Origin: Pseudomonas sp. BMS12
GTDB lineage: Bacteria > Pseudomonadota > Gammaproteobacteria > Pseudomonadales > Pseudomonadaceae
Direction: 5' to 3'
Length of the DNA: 64,000 nt
NCBI RefSeq assembly: GCF_001592875.1
Contig: NZ_LSOF01000015.1
Span: 96,341-160,340 of the forward strand
In this document: piece by piece, positions 45,918 to 52,446 of the stretch
Layout of the letters: every line of letters begins with the position of its first letter
Position numbering within the stretch: position 1 is the stretch's first letter
Position numbers and translations under genes: made by a program
Notes under the pieces: generated by a model
The model's input: the letters and a program-made list of their open reading frames with translations, nothing else
Databases searched by the model: none
What the model was told of the DNA's origin: nothing

Positions 45918-46911
45918 GTCGTTGCGCATCCTGCTGTTGCTGCTTGTGAGTACGGCCCTACCGGCACGTGCCGATACCGTGTGGCTGAGCAATGGCGACC
46001 GCCTGACCGGCGAGATACTGCTGCTCGATGGCGGCAAGCTGGCGCTGAAGACCAAGTATGCCGGGCGCGTGCTGATCGACTGGAAGGATATCGATACCCT
46101 GAGTGCGGACAAACCCCTGATGTTGCGTCGCAGCAGTCTGGACAGCGAAAAAAGCGAACGGCTGAAGCCGGCCGGCAAAGGCATGGTACGCCTGGTCAAT
46201 GGTGGCGAGCAGGTCGTGGCGCTGGCCGAGATCAACCGCCTGCTACCGCCGCGGCCGTTGCTTCAGGATCGTGTCTGGGAAGGCAACCTGGACGCCAAGC
46301 TGGACATGGAGCGCAACGAAGACCGCACCGACGAATGGAAGCTCAAGGGCAATACCCGCATCGAGCACGGGCGCTGGCGCCATGTGCTGCGCGGCGAGCT
46401 GGAGCACGAGACGGAAAATGGCGAGAAGACCGAGGATAACTGGGAGCTGGAGTATGACCTTGATCGCTTCTTCACCGATCACTGGTTCTGGCGCGGCGGC
46501 TATGAGCACCAGGAGGATCATTTCGAGAATGTCAGCCGCCAGCGCATCCTGGGCACGGGGCCGGGGTATCGTTTCTGGGATACCGAGCTGGGACGCTTCG
46601 ACCTGATCGGCCAGTTCAACCGGGTGCGTCTCGACTCGCCATACCTCGACCTGAGCTTCGACAGCTGGTCGCTGGAATGGGACTTCAAGCGCCTGCTCTG
46701 GGGCTCGCGCCTGGAGTTTTACTCCACTGCGGAAATACAGGTGCCGCAAATCGCCGAGGTCGACTATGTGTTCGATGGTGAGGCGGGGTTGCGCTACCAC
46801 GTCAACGACTGGGCCAGGCTGTCACTTTTGTACGAGCTGAACCAGCTGCGCGGACTGGGCTCGACCTTCTCCGATCGTCACTATCTGATCGGCCTCGGCA
46901 TAGGCTGGTAG
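45916..46911 (+). CDS. DUF481 (YdiY-like) outer-membrane protein, copy 1
   Basis: A 331-residue protein with a signal peptide (MSLRILLLLLVSTALPARA, cleavage before DTVWL). An N-terminal small beta region (SNGDRLTGEILLLDGGKLALKT) precedes a DUF481 beta-barrel made of alternating strands and ending YLIGLGIGW, an aromatic C-terminus typical of BAM-assembled barrels. The function of the family is unknown; E. coli YdiY is reported as acid-inducible. A homologous copy follows 103 bp downstream, with the same repeated landmarks (GTGPGY, EYDLDRF). It starts in a CATG shared with the divergent ATL gene. Confidence 0.85.
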   Translation: MSLRILLLLLVSTALPARADTVWLSNGDRLTGEILLLDGGKLALKTKYAGRVLIDWKDIDTLSADKPLMLRRSSLDSEKSERLKPAGKGMVRLVNGGEQVVALAEINRLLPPRPLLQDRVWEGNLDAKLDMERNEDRTDEWKLKGNTRIEHGRWRHVLRGELEHETENGEKTEDNWELEYDLDRFFTDHWFWRGGYEHQEDHFENVSRQRILGTGPGYRFWDTELGRFDLIGQFNRVRLDSPYLDLSFDSWSLEWDFKRLLWGSRLEFYSTAEIQVPQIAEVDYVFDGEAGLRYHVNDWARLSLLYELNQLRGLGSTFSDRHYLIGLGIGW

Positions 46912-46950
46912 TCGTAAAGCTGAACTCGACGGCTAGCCGCCGGTCTGTGC

Positions 46951-46978
46951 TTGCTCAGCCGGCGCGCATGCGGATAAT
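46951..46978 (+). promoter_or_regulatory. predicted promoter of DUF481 copy 2
   Basis: TTGCTC (46951-46956), 16-bp spacer, GATAAT (46973-46978), 36 bp before the second DUF481 gene. It suggests the two paralogues can be controlled separately. Confidence 0.4.
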
Positions 46979-47014
46979 GCGCGCCTTTGCCCGCAACCAG
47001 CCCGTTGATATCCC

Positions 47015-48022
47015 ATGACACTGCCGCGCTCCCTGCTTTGCCTGACGCTTGCCCTTTCCCCCACCTCTCTGCTGGCCGATACCGTCTGGCTGAAGAACGG
47101 CGACAAGCTTACCGGCAGCATTCTGCTGTTCGATGGCGGCAAGCTGCTGCTCAAGACCGACTATGCCGGCAGCGTTACTCTGGATGTGAAGAAGATTGCC
47201 ACTCTGGAGAGTGCGCAGGAGCTGCTGATCAAACAGGACGACTTCATTGGCGAGCGCGCCAAGTCCATTCGGCCCGCGGGCGAGGGCCAGGTGGAGTTGG
47301 TCAATGGTACTGCACCGAAAGTGGTGGAGCTGACTTCCATCAGCCAGATGCTGCCGCCCAAGCCGCTGGTGCAGGATCTGACCTGGACCGGCAACCTGGA
47401 TTTCTCCGCCGACTACAAGCGCGCCGAGAACGATGTCGAGGACTATGACATCGACCTGGATACCAAGGCCCGGCACGGCGCCTGGCGCCACAGCATTGCT
47501 GCCGAGTACGACCATGAAACCAAGGACGGCGAGCGTAAGACCGATCGAGTCGAGCTCGACTACGACCTCGATCGCTTTCTTACCCAGCAATTCTTTTGGC
47601 AGGGCCAGCTGAAATACAGCCATGACCGGGTCGAGGATCTCGAGACCCAGCGTACCGTGGGTACCGGACCCGGTTACCAGTTCTGGGACGACGCGCTGGG
47701 CGCCTTCTCCATGGCTGGGCTGTTCAACCGCAACGACTACGTGTTCGCCGACGGTAGCAGCGAGCACTTCAATTCGGCAGCGATGGAATGGGACTACCGG
47801 CGCTATCTGCTCGGCAAGAACTTCGAGCTGTACAGCCAGGGTGAGGTTGGCGTGCCCTTCATCGAAGAAATCGACTACATCATCGATACCGAGGCAGGCG
47901 TGCGCTACAAGCTCAACAGCTGGGCGGCGCTGAGCCTCAAGGCCGAGTGGGACAAGGTGGCCAGCGAGCATGGCGATACCAATGAGCGGCGCTATCTGAT
48001 CGGCCTGGGCGTGGGCTGGTAG
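47015..48022 (+). CDS. DUF481 (YdiY-like) outer-membrane protein, copy 2
   Basis: A 335-residue paralogue of the preceding gene: signal peptide MTLPRSLLCLTLALSPTSLLA, then DTVWLKNGDKLTGSILLFDGG and a DUF481 barrel with VGTGPGYQFWDD and the ending YLIGLGVGW. The two copies align over their whole length with moderate identity, so the duplication is not recent. No substrate or partner can be inferred. Downstream lies the convergent PrrF sRNA; no separate plus-strand terminator with a T-run is visible between them. Confidence 0.85.
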   Translation: MTLPRSLLCLTLALSPTSLLADTVWLKNGDKLTGSILLFDGGKLLLKTDYAGSVTLDVKKIATLESAQELLIKQDDFIGERAKSIRPAGEGQVELVNGTAPKVVELTSISQMLPPKPLVQDLTWTGNLDFSADYKRAENDVEDYDIDLDTKARHGAWRHSIAAEYDHETKDGERKTDRVELDYDLDRFLTQQFFWQGQLKYSHDRVEDLETQRTVGTGPGYQFWDDALGAFSMAGLFNRNDYVFADGSSEHFNSAAMEWDYRRYLLGKNFELYSQGEVGVPFIEEIDYIIDTEAGVRYKLNSWAALSLKAEWDKVASEHGDTNERRYLIGLGVGW

Positions 48023-48123
48023 TCGCGTTTCTTCATCGGGCCCAATATTCAGCAGCAGGCATCGAGCACCCGAACAAGTTTGCAGGCGGCACGGTCCGCG
48101 GGGTCGGCAGTCGAATCGCAGGC

Positions 48124-48239
48124 AAAAAAAGACCCGGCAAAGTGCCGGGTCAATAACCGTGATTAGCCTGATGAGGAGATAATCTGAAGAGTCCGACTGA
48201 ATGGTCTCTTGAGCTTATCGGCTGATCTCGCGACCAGTT
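48124..48239 (-). ncRNA. prrF: PrrF-type Fur-repressed iron-sparing sRNA
   Basis: A 116-nt RNA on the minus strand. It begins AACTGGTCGCGAG at 48239, contains the conserved core GACTCTTCAGATTATCTCC and CTCATCAGGCTAATCACGG, and ends in the terminator GACCCGGCA / TGCCGGGTC with seven T residues (minus strand 48151-48124). The words and layout match Pseudomonas PrrF RNAs as I recall them. The PrrF family pairs with mRNAs of iron-using proteins (sodB, TCA enzymes) under iron starvation with Hfq. Only one copy is here, beside a cbpA-like gene; P. aeruginosa has a tandem pair at the equivalent site. Annotation pipelines may leave this as a blank 357-bp gap. Confidence 0.88.
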
Positions 48240-48244
48240 GCGGT

Positions 48245-48298
48245 AATAATAACAATTCTCATTTTTGCGTCAATACCTAGATGAGAATTATTTTCGAC
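48245..48298 (-). promoter_or_regulatory. PrrF promoter with two Fur-box-like sites
   Basis: On the minus strand TTGACG (48273-48268), a 16-bp spacer and TATTAT (48251-48246) place initiation at 48239. A 19-bp Fur-like sequence (AATGAGAATTGTTATTATT on the minus strand) covers 48263-48245, filling the spacer and -10. A second Fur-like word GATGAGAATTATTTTC lies at 48280-48295, just upstream of the -35. Iron-loaded Fur should block the promoter. Confidence 0.75.
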
Positions 48299-48335
48299 TG
48301 CCTGGCTTCGACTACCTGGCATAGGGCAGAAACGA

Positions 48336-48368
48336 ACAACCCCGGCATCTGGCCGGGGTTGTCGTTTT
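48336..48368. terminator. terminator of the cbpA-like gene (bidirectional shape)
   Basis: An 11-bp perfect stem ACAACCCCGGC / GCCGGGGTTGT with a 5-nt loop lies 12 bp beyond the cbpA stop on the minus strand. The T-run is weak in the minus direction (GTTCGTTT) and better in the plus direction (CGTTTT). Confidence 0.6.
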
Positions 48369-48379
48369 CGGCGGTAGTA

Positions 48380-49180
48380 TCAGGCCGGCTGAACCTGGGC
48401 GCGCAGCTGGGTGACTTCCTTGTTCATCAGGTCGATACGCCGGGCCATGCTCTCGATCAGGCTGTGGGCGATGCGTGGGTTGCTTTGCATCAGGCTGAGA
48501 AACTGGTCCTTGGGAATGACCATGACAGTGCAGGGCTCGCTGGCAAGCACTGTGGCGCTGCGCTTCTCGCGAGTGAACACGGCCATGGCGCCGAAGATCT
48601 CGTCTTTCTGTACGTCGCCGACTTTCTGCCCATCGACATAGGCCTCGGCATGGCCTTCGATGATCACGAACACATGGTCCGCATCATCGCCCTGGTGGAT
48701 CAGTTCTTCGCCGGCCGCGAAGTGCTGGAAGCCGGTGGCTGGGCGGATCTCCGGCTGCTTGAGGCGGGCCAGGGCATCGGAGAGCAAGGCGGTGTGGCCA
48801 ATCAGGTACTGGATGAAGAGTTCCTGGCGTTGCTCGCTGGCATAGATGTGCTTGAACACTTCGCTGCGCGAGTAGGGGATCAGAGTCAGCTGCTCTTCGC
48901 TGCTGTAGCGGCAGCTGGGCAGGTCGATACCCTGACGCAGGCCGACCAGATCGCCTTCCTGTAGATAGAACAGCGGGCGATCATCGACCTGGGCATGTAG
49001 CAGGCCGTTTTCGATGATGTACAGCTGGTTGCCGGGCAGAATCTTGGCCAGGTCATCGACCTGTTCGAGGCGCAGTGGCGCTCCGCTGGACTGCAGCCCA
49101 TCCAGTAGCTGGGTAGGAATGCTCTGCAGGCGTTGGATCAGCTGATCGGCGTAGGCCGGTTGCTCCCCGAGTAAGTACAT
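48380..49180 (-). CDS. cbpA: CbpA-like cyclic-nucleotide-binding protein
   Basis: A 266-residue protein with two cNMP-binding-like domains and no helix-turn-helix. The N-terminal one (about 1-115) is degenerate. The C-terminal one (about 150-255) has the phosphate-binding cassette region IFGAMAVFTREKRSATVLA after GHAEAYVDGQKVGDVQKDE. It matches P. aeruginosa CbpA, a Vfr-dependent cAMP-binding protein that localises to the flagellated pole, and its neighbour there is also prrF. The cassette here lacks the full FGE-RAA consensus, so nucleotide affinity should be tested. A CRP/Vfr-like site lies about 100 bp upstream. Confidence 0.8.
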   Translation of the reverse strand: MYLLGEQPAYADQLIQRLQSIPTQLLDGLQSSGAPLRLEQVDDLAKILPGNQLYIIENGLLHAQVDDRPLFYLQEGDLVGLRQGIDLPSCRYSSEEQLTLIPYSRSEVFKHIYASEQRQELFIQYLIGHTALLSDALARLKQPEIRPATGFQHFAAGEELIHQGDDADHVFVIIEGHAEAYVDGQKVGDVQKDEIFGAMAVFTREKRSATVLASEPCTVMVIPKDQFLSLMQSNPRIAHSLIESMARRIDLMNKEVTQLRAQVQPA

Positions 49181-49234
49181 GACGTTGATTCCTTGAACTG
49201 GCTAGGCTGACGATAAGGCACGCCGCTGATGGCA

Positions 49235-49296
49235 ACAATAGGCGGCGGCGCGATGCAGGTAAATCCCGCCGCTCGGAGGTTGTGAGCTAGCTCTTG
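49235..49296 (-). promoter_or_regulatory. putative cbpA promoter with Vfr/CRP-like site
   Basis: On the minus strand TTTACC (49263-49258), a 17-bp spacer and TATTGT (49240-49235) form a weak promoter. A CRP-type dyad, TGTGA-N6-TCTTG on the plus strand (49281-49296), is centred about 60 bp upstream of the expected start. That is the usual class I activator position. One half-site is perfect, the other poor. Confidence 0.35.
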
Positions 49297-49559
49297 TTGC
49301 CCGGGCGCTGCTCGTCCAGTTGGCCATTGAGTCTGGCTTTGAGTCCCGGCGGCAGCTCGTTCCAGTGTACGTCCAGCAGTGCGCCCTCGATGGCATAGAG
49401 CAATACCTTGGAAGCGCGAAAGCCTCGTGCGCGCACTGCCCGGTATGCGTCCACCGCACCGAGACGGCGCAGGTCATTGGCATTGTGAATGCCGACCGCA
49501 TGTAGCCATTGGGCCGATGTCTTGCCCAGGTTTCTGAGATGTTGCAGTTCATCGTTCAT
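49287..49559 (-). CDS. TfoX C-terminal-domain protein
   Basis: A 90-residue protein consisting of the TfoX/Sxy C-terminal domain alone (LRNLGKTSAQWLHAVGIHNANDLRRLGAVDAYRAVR), a helix-hairpin-helix-like fold. The N-terminal TfoX domain, linked to competence control in other species, is absent. Stand-alone copies are frequent in pseudomonads and have no assigned role. It lies upstream of cbpA in the same direction. It ends in the region of the putative Vfr site. Confidence 0.85.
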   Translation of the reverse strand: MNDELQHLRNLGKTSAQWLHAVGIHNANDLRRLGAVDAYRAVRARGFRASKVLLYAIEGALLDVHWNELPPGLKARLNGQLDEQRPGNKS

Positions 49560-49589
49560 TGCGCCTCCTTTCCTTGCATTGCTGCGCAG

Positions 49590-50348
49590 TCACGAATCGG
49601 CTCGATTGGGGAAGCCTGCCAGGAAGTGTAGCGGCCAGCGTATAAAACGCGTCTTCTGCCCGTCGCCCCACGCCTGTTGCAGCTGCGGAGCGAGTTCCAG
49701 CAGCGGGTCACGGCCGCTGGCTTGCTGCAGTTTCTGCACGGCCGACCAGGTGCTCAGGTAGCCCAGCAGCTGGGTGAAATCCCATTGCAGCTCGATAGCG
49801 AATTCAGGTAGCGCGAGGCGCCTGAAGGGTGTGTGGATGTCGGCGTAGCCGGCATCCACGCTGGCGCGCCCGCTGGGCCAGTAACCGCCCAGGGTGTGTC
49901 GGTAGAAGTCATCGAGCAGTGCATCGAGCGCCTCATCGATGCGCAGCAGGCCGTAGCACCAGGCGCAGAACAACCCGCCAGGGCCGAGCAGGCGGCGCGC
50001 CTCGGTAAAGAAATCCGGTGTGGCGAACCAATGCAGGGCCTGGGCGACCACTATCAGGTCCAGACAGCCATCGTGCAGCGGTTGGGCGCTGGCGTTGGCG
50101 GCGAAGCAGAACACGCCTGGCAGATCGGCGGCTCGCAGCTGTTCCGGGCTGGCATCGCAAGCCAGCACCTGGTCGAAATGTCGCTGCAGAGGGCGAGTGG
50201 CCTGGCCATTGCCGCAGGCGATGTCCAGCGCGCGTTGGTGGCCAGGGCTGTGAGCCGCCAGCCAGTCGAACAGCGGCTCGGGGTATTGCGGGCGGAAGCT
50301 GGCATAGGCGTCGGCGCGGTTGCCGAACAGGCGGGCGATCTCGCTCAT
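49590..50348 (-). CDS. class I SAM-dependent methyltransferase
   Basis: A 252-residue Rossmann-fold methyltransferase. The SAM-binding motif I is ALDIACGNGQATRPL, followed by ACDASPEQL (motif post-I) and LDLIVVAQALHWFATPDFF. The N-terminal RADAYASFRPQYPEPLFDWL is typical of the UbiE/Tam-like group. The substrate is unknown, and neighbours give no hint. It lies 11 bp downstream of the pentapeptide-repeat gene on the same strand. Confidence 0.88.
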   Translation of the reverse strand: MSEIARLFGNRADAYASFRPQYPEPLFDWLAAHSPGHQRALDIACGNGQATRPLQRHFDQVLACDASPEQLRAADLPGVFCFAANASAQPLHDGCLDLIVVAQALHWFATPDFFTEARRLLGPGGLFCAWCYGLLRIDEALDALLDDFYRHTLGGYWPSGRASVDAGYADIHTPFRRLALPEFAIELQWDFTQLLGYLSTWSAVQKLQQASGRDPLLELAPQLQQAWGDGQKTRFIRWPLHFLAGFPNRADS

Positions 50349-50359
50349 GCGGCTGCCGT

Positions 50360-50704
50360 TCAGGTGGGGCGGTAGCGCATGCGAATACCGAACTGCATCG
50401 ACAGCAGTACCTCGTCGGCACTCAGTTGCACGGGGAAGTACACCCCGGAAATCTGTGCGTGGGCGATGCTGGCGCCTTCCAGTTTCGCTTCGCGCAGGTC
50501 CAGCCCGCGCAGGTCGGCGCCGCGGAAGTAGGCGTCGGTGAAGTCGATGCGGCTGGCGTCGAGCTGGCGCAGGTCGAGGCCGCGGAAGTCTCCGCCGCGC
50601 AGATCGATCATGCCGGTCTGCGGTTTCTGGGCGTTGAATTCGGCAATCTGCTCGTTGCGCAGCAGGCGATACAGCGCGCTATCCAGCTGGCGGGGTTGGC
50701 TCAT
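50360..50704 (-). CDS. pentapeptide-repeat protein
   Basis: A 114-residue protein whose middle (about 33-85) is built of A(D/N)LXX-type pentapeptides: MIDLRGGDFRGLDLRQLD, ASRIDFTDAYFRGADLRGLD. These form a short right-handed quadrilateral beta-helix. The C-terminus (VQLSADEVLLSMQFGIRMRYR) is outside the repeat. The function is unknown; the helix is too short to suggest a Qnr-like gyrase-protecting protein. It is the first of a leftward pair with the methyltransferase. Confidence 0.85.
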   Translation of the reverse strand: MSQPRQLDSALYRLLRNEQIAEFNAQKPQTGMIDLRGGDFRGLDLRQLDASRIDFTDAYFRGADLRGLDLREAKLEGASIAHAQISGVYFPVQLSADEVLLSMQFGIRMRYRPT

Positions 50705-50767
50705 GGGGTGCCTCCATTCAGGGCCTGCCGGCAGTATAGAGCAGGCCCGAAGGAGCGCTCGTCTGCC

Positions 50768-52330
50768 TCAGATTCCCGGCAGACGCTGGCGAATGCGTTC
50801 TACCAGGCTGTCCAGGCTGGCCGCCTGGTGCGTGTCCACGCGCCGGCTGTGGGCCGCTTCGTCCTCGTCCAGCTCGTCGCGGCCGGCCTGTTGGGCCTGG
50901 ATGACTTCCAGGGTGGCGTCGGAAGGGTCGTTGCCGTCGGCCTGCCGCTGTTGCAGCCAGGCCTCGATGACGTCCATGGGCGCCTGGCAGTCGAGGATCA
51001 GGAAAGGTGCGCCATTCTGCTCGGCCACCTGCCAGGCGGCGCTGCGCTGCTCGCGCTTGAGATAGGCAGCGTCCAGCACGACCGGGAAGCCCGCGTGCAG
51101 GGCGTTCTCTGCCAGCTGGTGCAGGCGCTGGTAGGTGGCAGCTGTGGCCTCGGCACTGTAGATGCCGGCGCGCAACGCACCTTTTTCGGCCTCCGGCTGC
51201 TCGCCGAACAGGCGCTTGCGTTCTACATCCGAGCGCAGGCGAATGGCGCCGAGGGCCTCCACCAGGCGCAGGGCCACGTGGCTCTTGCCGACGGCCGATA
51301 CACCACAGGTGATGGCCAGGAAGGGCGAGGGGATGGCGCTGTAGCTTTCTGCCAGGTTGGCGTAGTTGCGGTACTGGCGCAGGGTCGCGGCTTTTTGTAC
51401 GGCGTCGTTCTGGTGCGCCAGGCTGAACAGCGCGACCTTGGCTCGTACCAGGGCGCGGTAGGCCTTGTAGAAATTGATCAGTTCCAGTGCGGCATAGTCG
51501 CCAGTGTGTTCCAGCCAGGCGCTGACGAAGCGTCGGGAGTGGGCCTTGAGACCTCGATCTTCCAGGTCCATGGCGAGAAACGCGGCGTCCGAGGCAATGT
51601 CGATCAGGCGGAACGGTTCGTTGAATTCGATGCAGTCGAACAATACGACTTCGCCGTCCAGCAGGGTGGCGTTGCCCAGGTGGATATCACCATGGCACTC
51701 GCGAATCGAACCGTTAGTTGCACGCGTGGCCAGCAGGGGTTCGAGGCGGGTGATGTTGGCTTCGGTCCAGGCTTCCAGAGCCTCTAGTTGCTGCAGGTCG
51801 GCAGCGTCGGACAGCAGCGGACGGATCTGCTCGAAGTTCTGTCGCATCGGCGCGACGATGGCCTGCGGCGAGCACAGCGGGTGATCGACGGCGACGGCTG
51901 GTGTACGGCCGTGGAAGTCGGCGATCTGTGCAGCCAGGGCATCGATGTGGGCAGGCGTCAGCTCGCCACGGGCCTGCACGGCGCTGAGCAACTGGCTCTG
52001 CGGGAACTGACGCATCTTCAGGGCATATTCGATGGCCGGGCCATCGCCACCCAGTTGCGGAGCGCTTTCGCTGCCGCTGATCGGTAGAACTTCGAGGTAC
52101 AGACCGTCGGTCAGACGCTGGTTGAGGCGCAGCTCCTCGCCACAGAAATGGCGGCGCTTGTCCAGGTCGGTGAAGTCAAGGAAGCCGAAGTTCATCGGTT
52201 TCTTGATCTTGTAGGCAAATGGGCCGGTGAGCACTACCCAGGAGATATGCGTTTCGATCACCTGGAAGCCGTCTACCGGATGAGGATAGAGGGCTGGATT
52301 CTGCAGTGCGGCAATCAGGGCTTGGCTCAC
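50768..52330 (-). CDS. fusion of aminoglycoside-phosphotransferase-like and P-loop kinase domains
   Basis: A 520-residue cytosolic protein. The N-terminal domain (about 1-340) has an APH/choline-kinase-like fold: ETHISWVVLTGPFAYKIKKP (ATP Lys) and the catalytic loop CHGDIHLGNATLL. The C-terminal domain (about 345-520) is a nucleoside-kinase-like ATPase with Walker A CGVSAVGKSHVALRL. Such fusions are widespread in Proteobacteria and of unknown substrate. The APH-like part is not evidence for antibiotic resistance. The start is GTG at 52330 (GTGAGCCAAGCC). It diverges from mrcB. Confidence 0.85.
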   Translation of the reverse strand: MSQALIAALQNPALYPHPVDGFQVIETHISWVVLTGPFAYKIKKPMNFGFLDFTDLDKRRHFCGEELRLNQRLTDGLYLEVLPISGSESAPQLGGDGPAIEYALKMRQFPQSQLLSAVQARGELTPAHIDALAAQIADFHGRTPAVAVDHPLCSPQAIVAPMRQNFEQIRPLLSDAADLQQLEALEAWTEANITRLEPLLATRATNGSIRECHGDIHLGNATLLDGEVVLFDCIEFNEPFRLIDIASDAAFLAMDLEDRGLKAHSRRFVSAWLEHTGDYAALELINFYKAYRALVRAKVALFSLAHQNDAVQKAATLRQYRNYANLAESYSAIPSPFLAITCGVSAVGKSHVALRLVEALGAIRLRSDVERKRLFGEQPEAEKGALRAGIYSAEATAATYQRLHQLAENALHAGFPVVLDAAYLKREQRSAAWQVAEQNGAPFLILDCQAPMDVIEAWLQQRQADGNDPSDATLEVIQAQQAGRDELDEDEAAHSRRVDTHQAASLDSLVERIRQRLPGI

Positions 52331-52432
52331 GGTCGTTCCTTGCTTTCGAATTCGATAAGAGGCGGCATTATGGCCGCTGTGCGGCGCTCTGCAAACCGCT
52401 GGTACGTGCCTGGCTGGGCTGGGCAAAGTGCG

Positions 52433-52438
52433 TATAAT
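52433..52438 (+). promoter_or_regulatory. -10 box immediately upstream of mrcB
   Basis: A perfect TATAAT lies 8 bp before the mrcB ATG. A start 7-8 bp after it would give a nearly leaderless mRNA. No good -35 or Shine-Dalgarno sequence is seen. Confidence 0.4.
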
Positions 52439-52446
52439 CCCGCGCC

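Noticed and set aside
48281..48964. 227-codon plus-strand frame starting in the PrrF promoter region
   Set aside because: It runs antisense through cbpA and has no family similarity; the cNMP-binding frame on the other strand is real.
50360..50704. Qnr-like quinolone protection protein
   Set aside because: The pentapeptide region is far too short for a Qnr beta-helix.
50768..52330. Aminoglycoside resistance gene
   Set aside because: The APH-like fold is shared by many metabolite kinases; the fusion to a P-loop kinase and the chromosomal core context argue against a resistance role.
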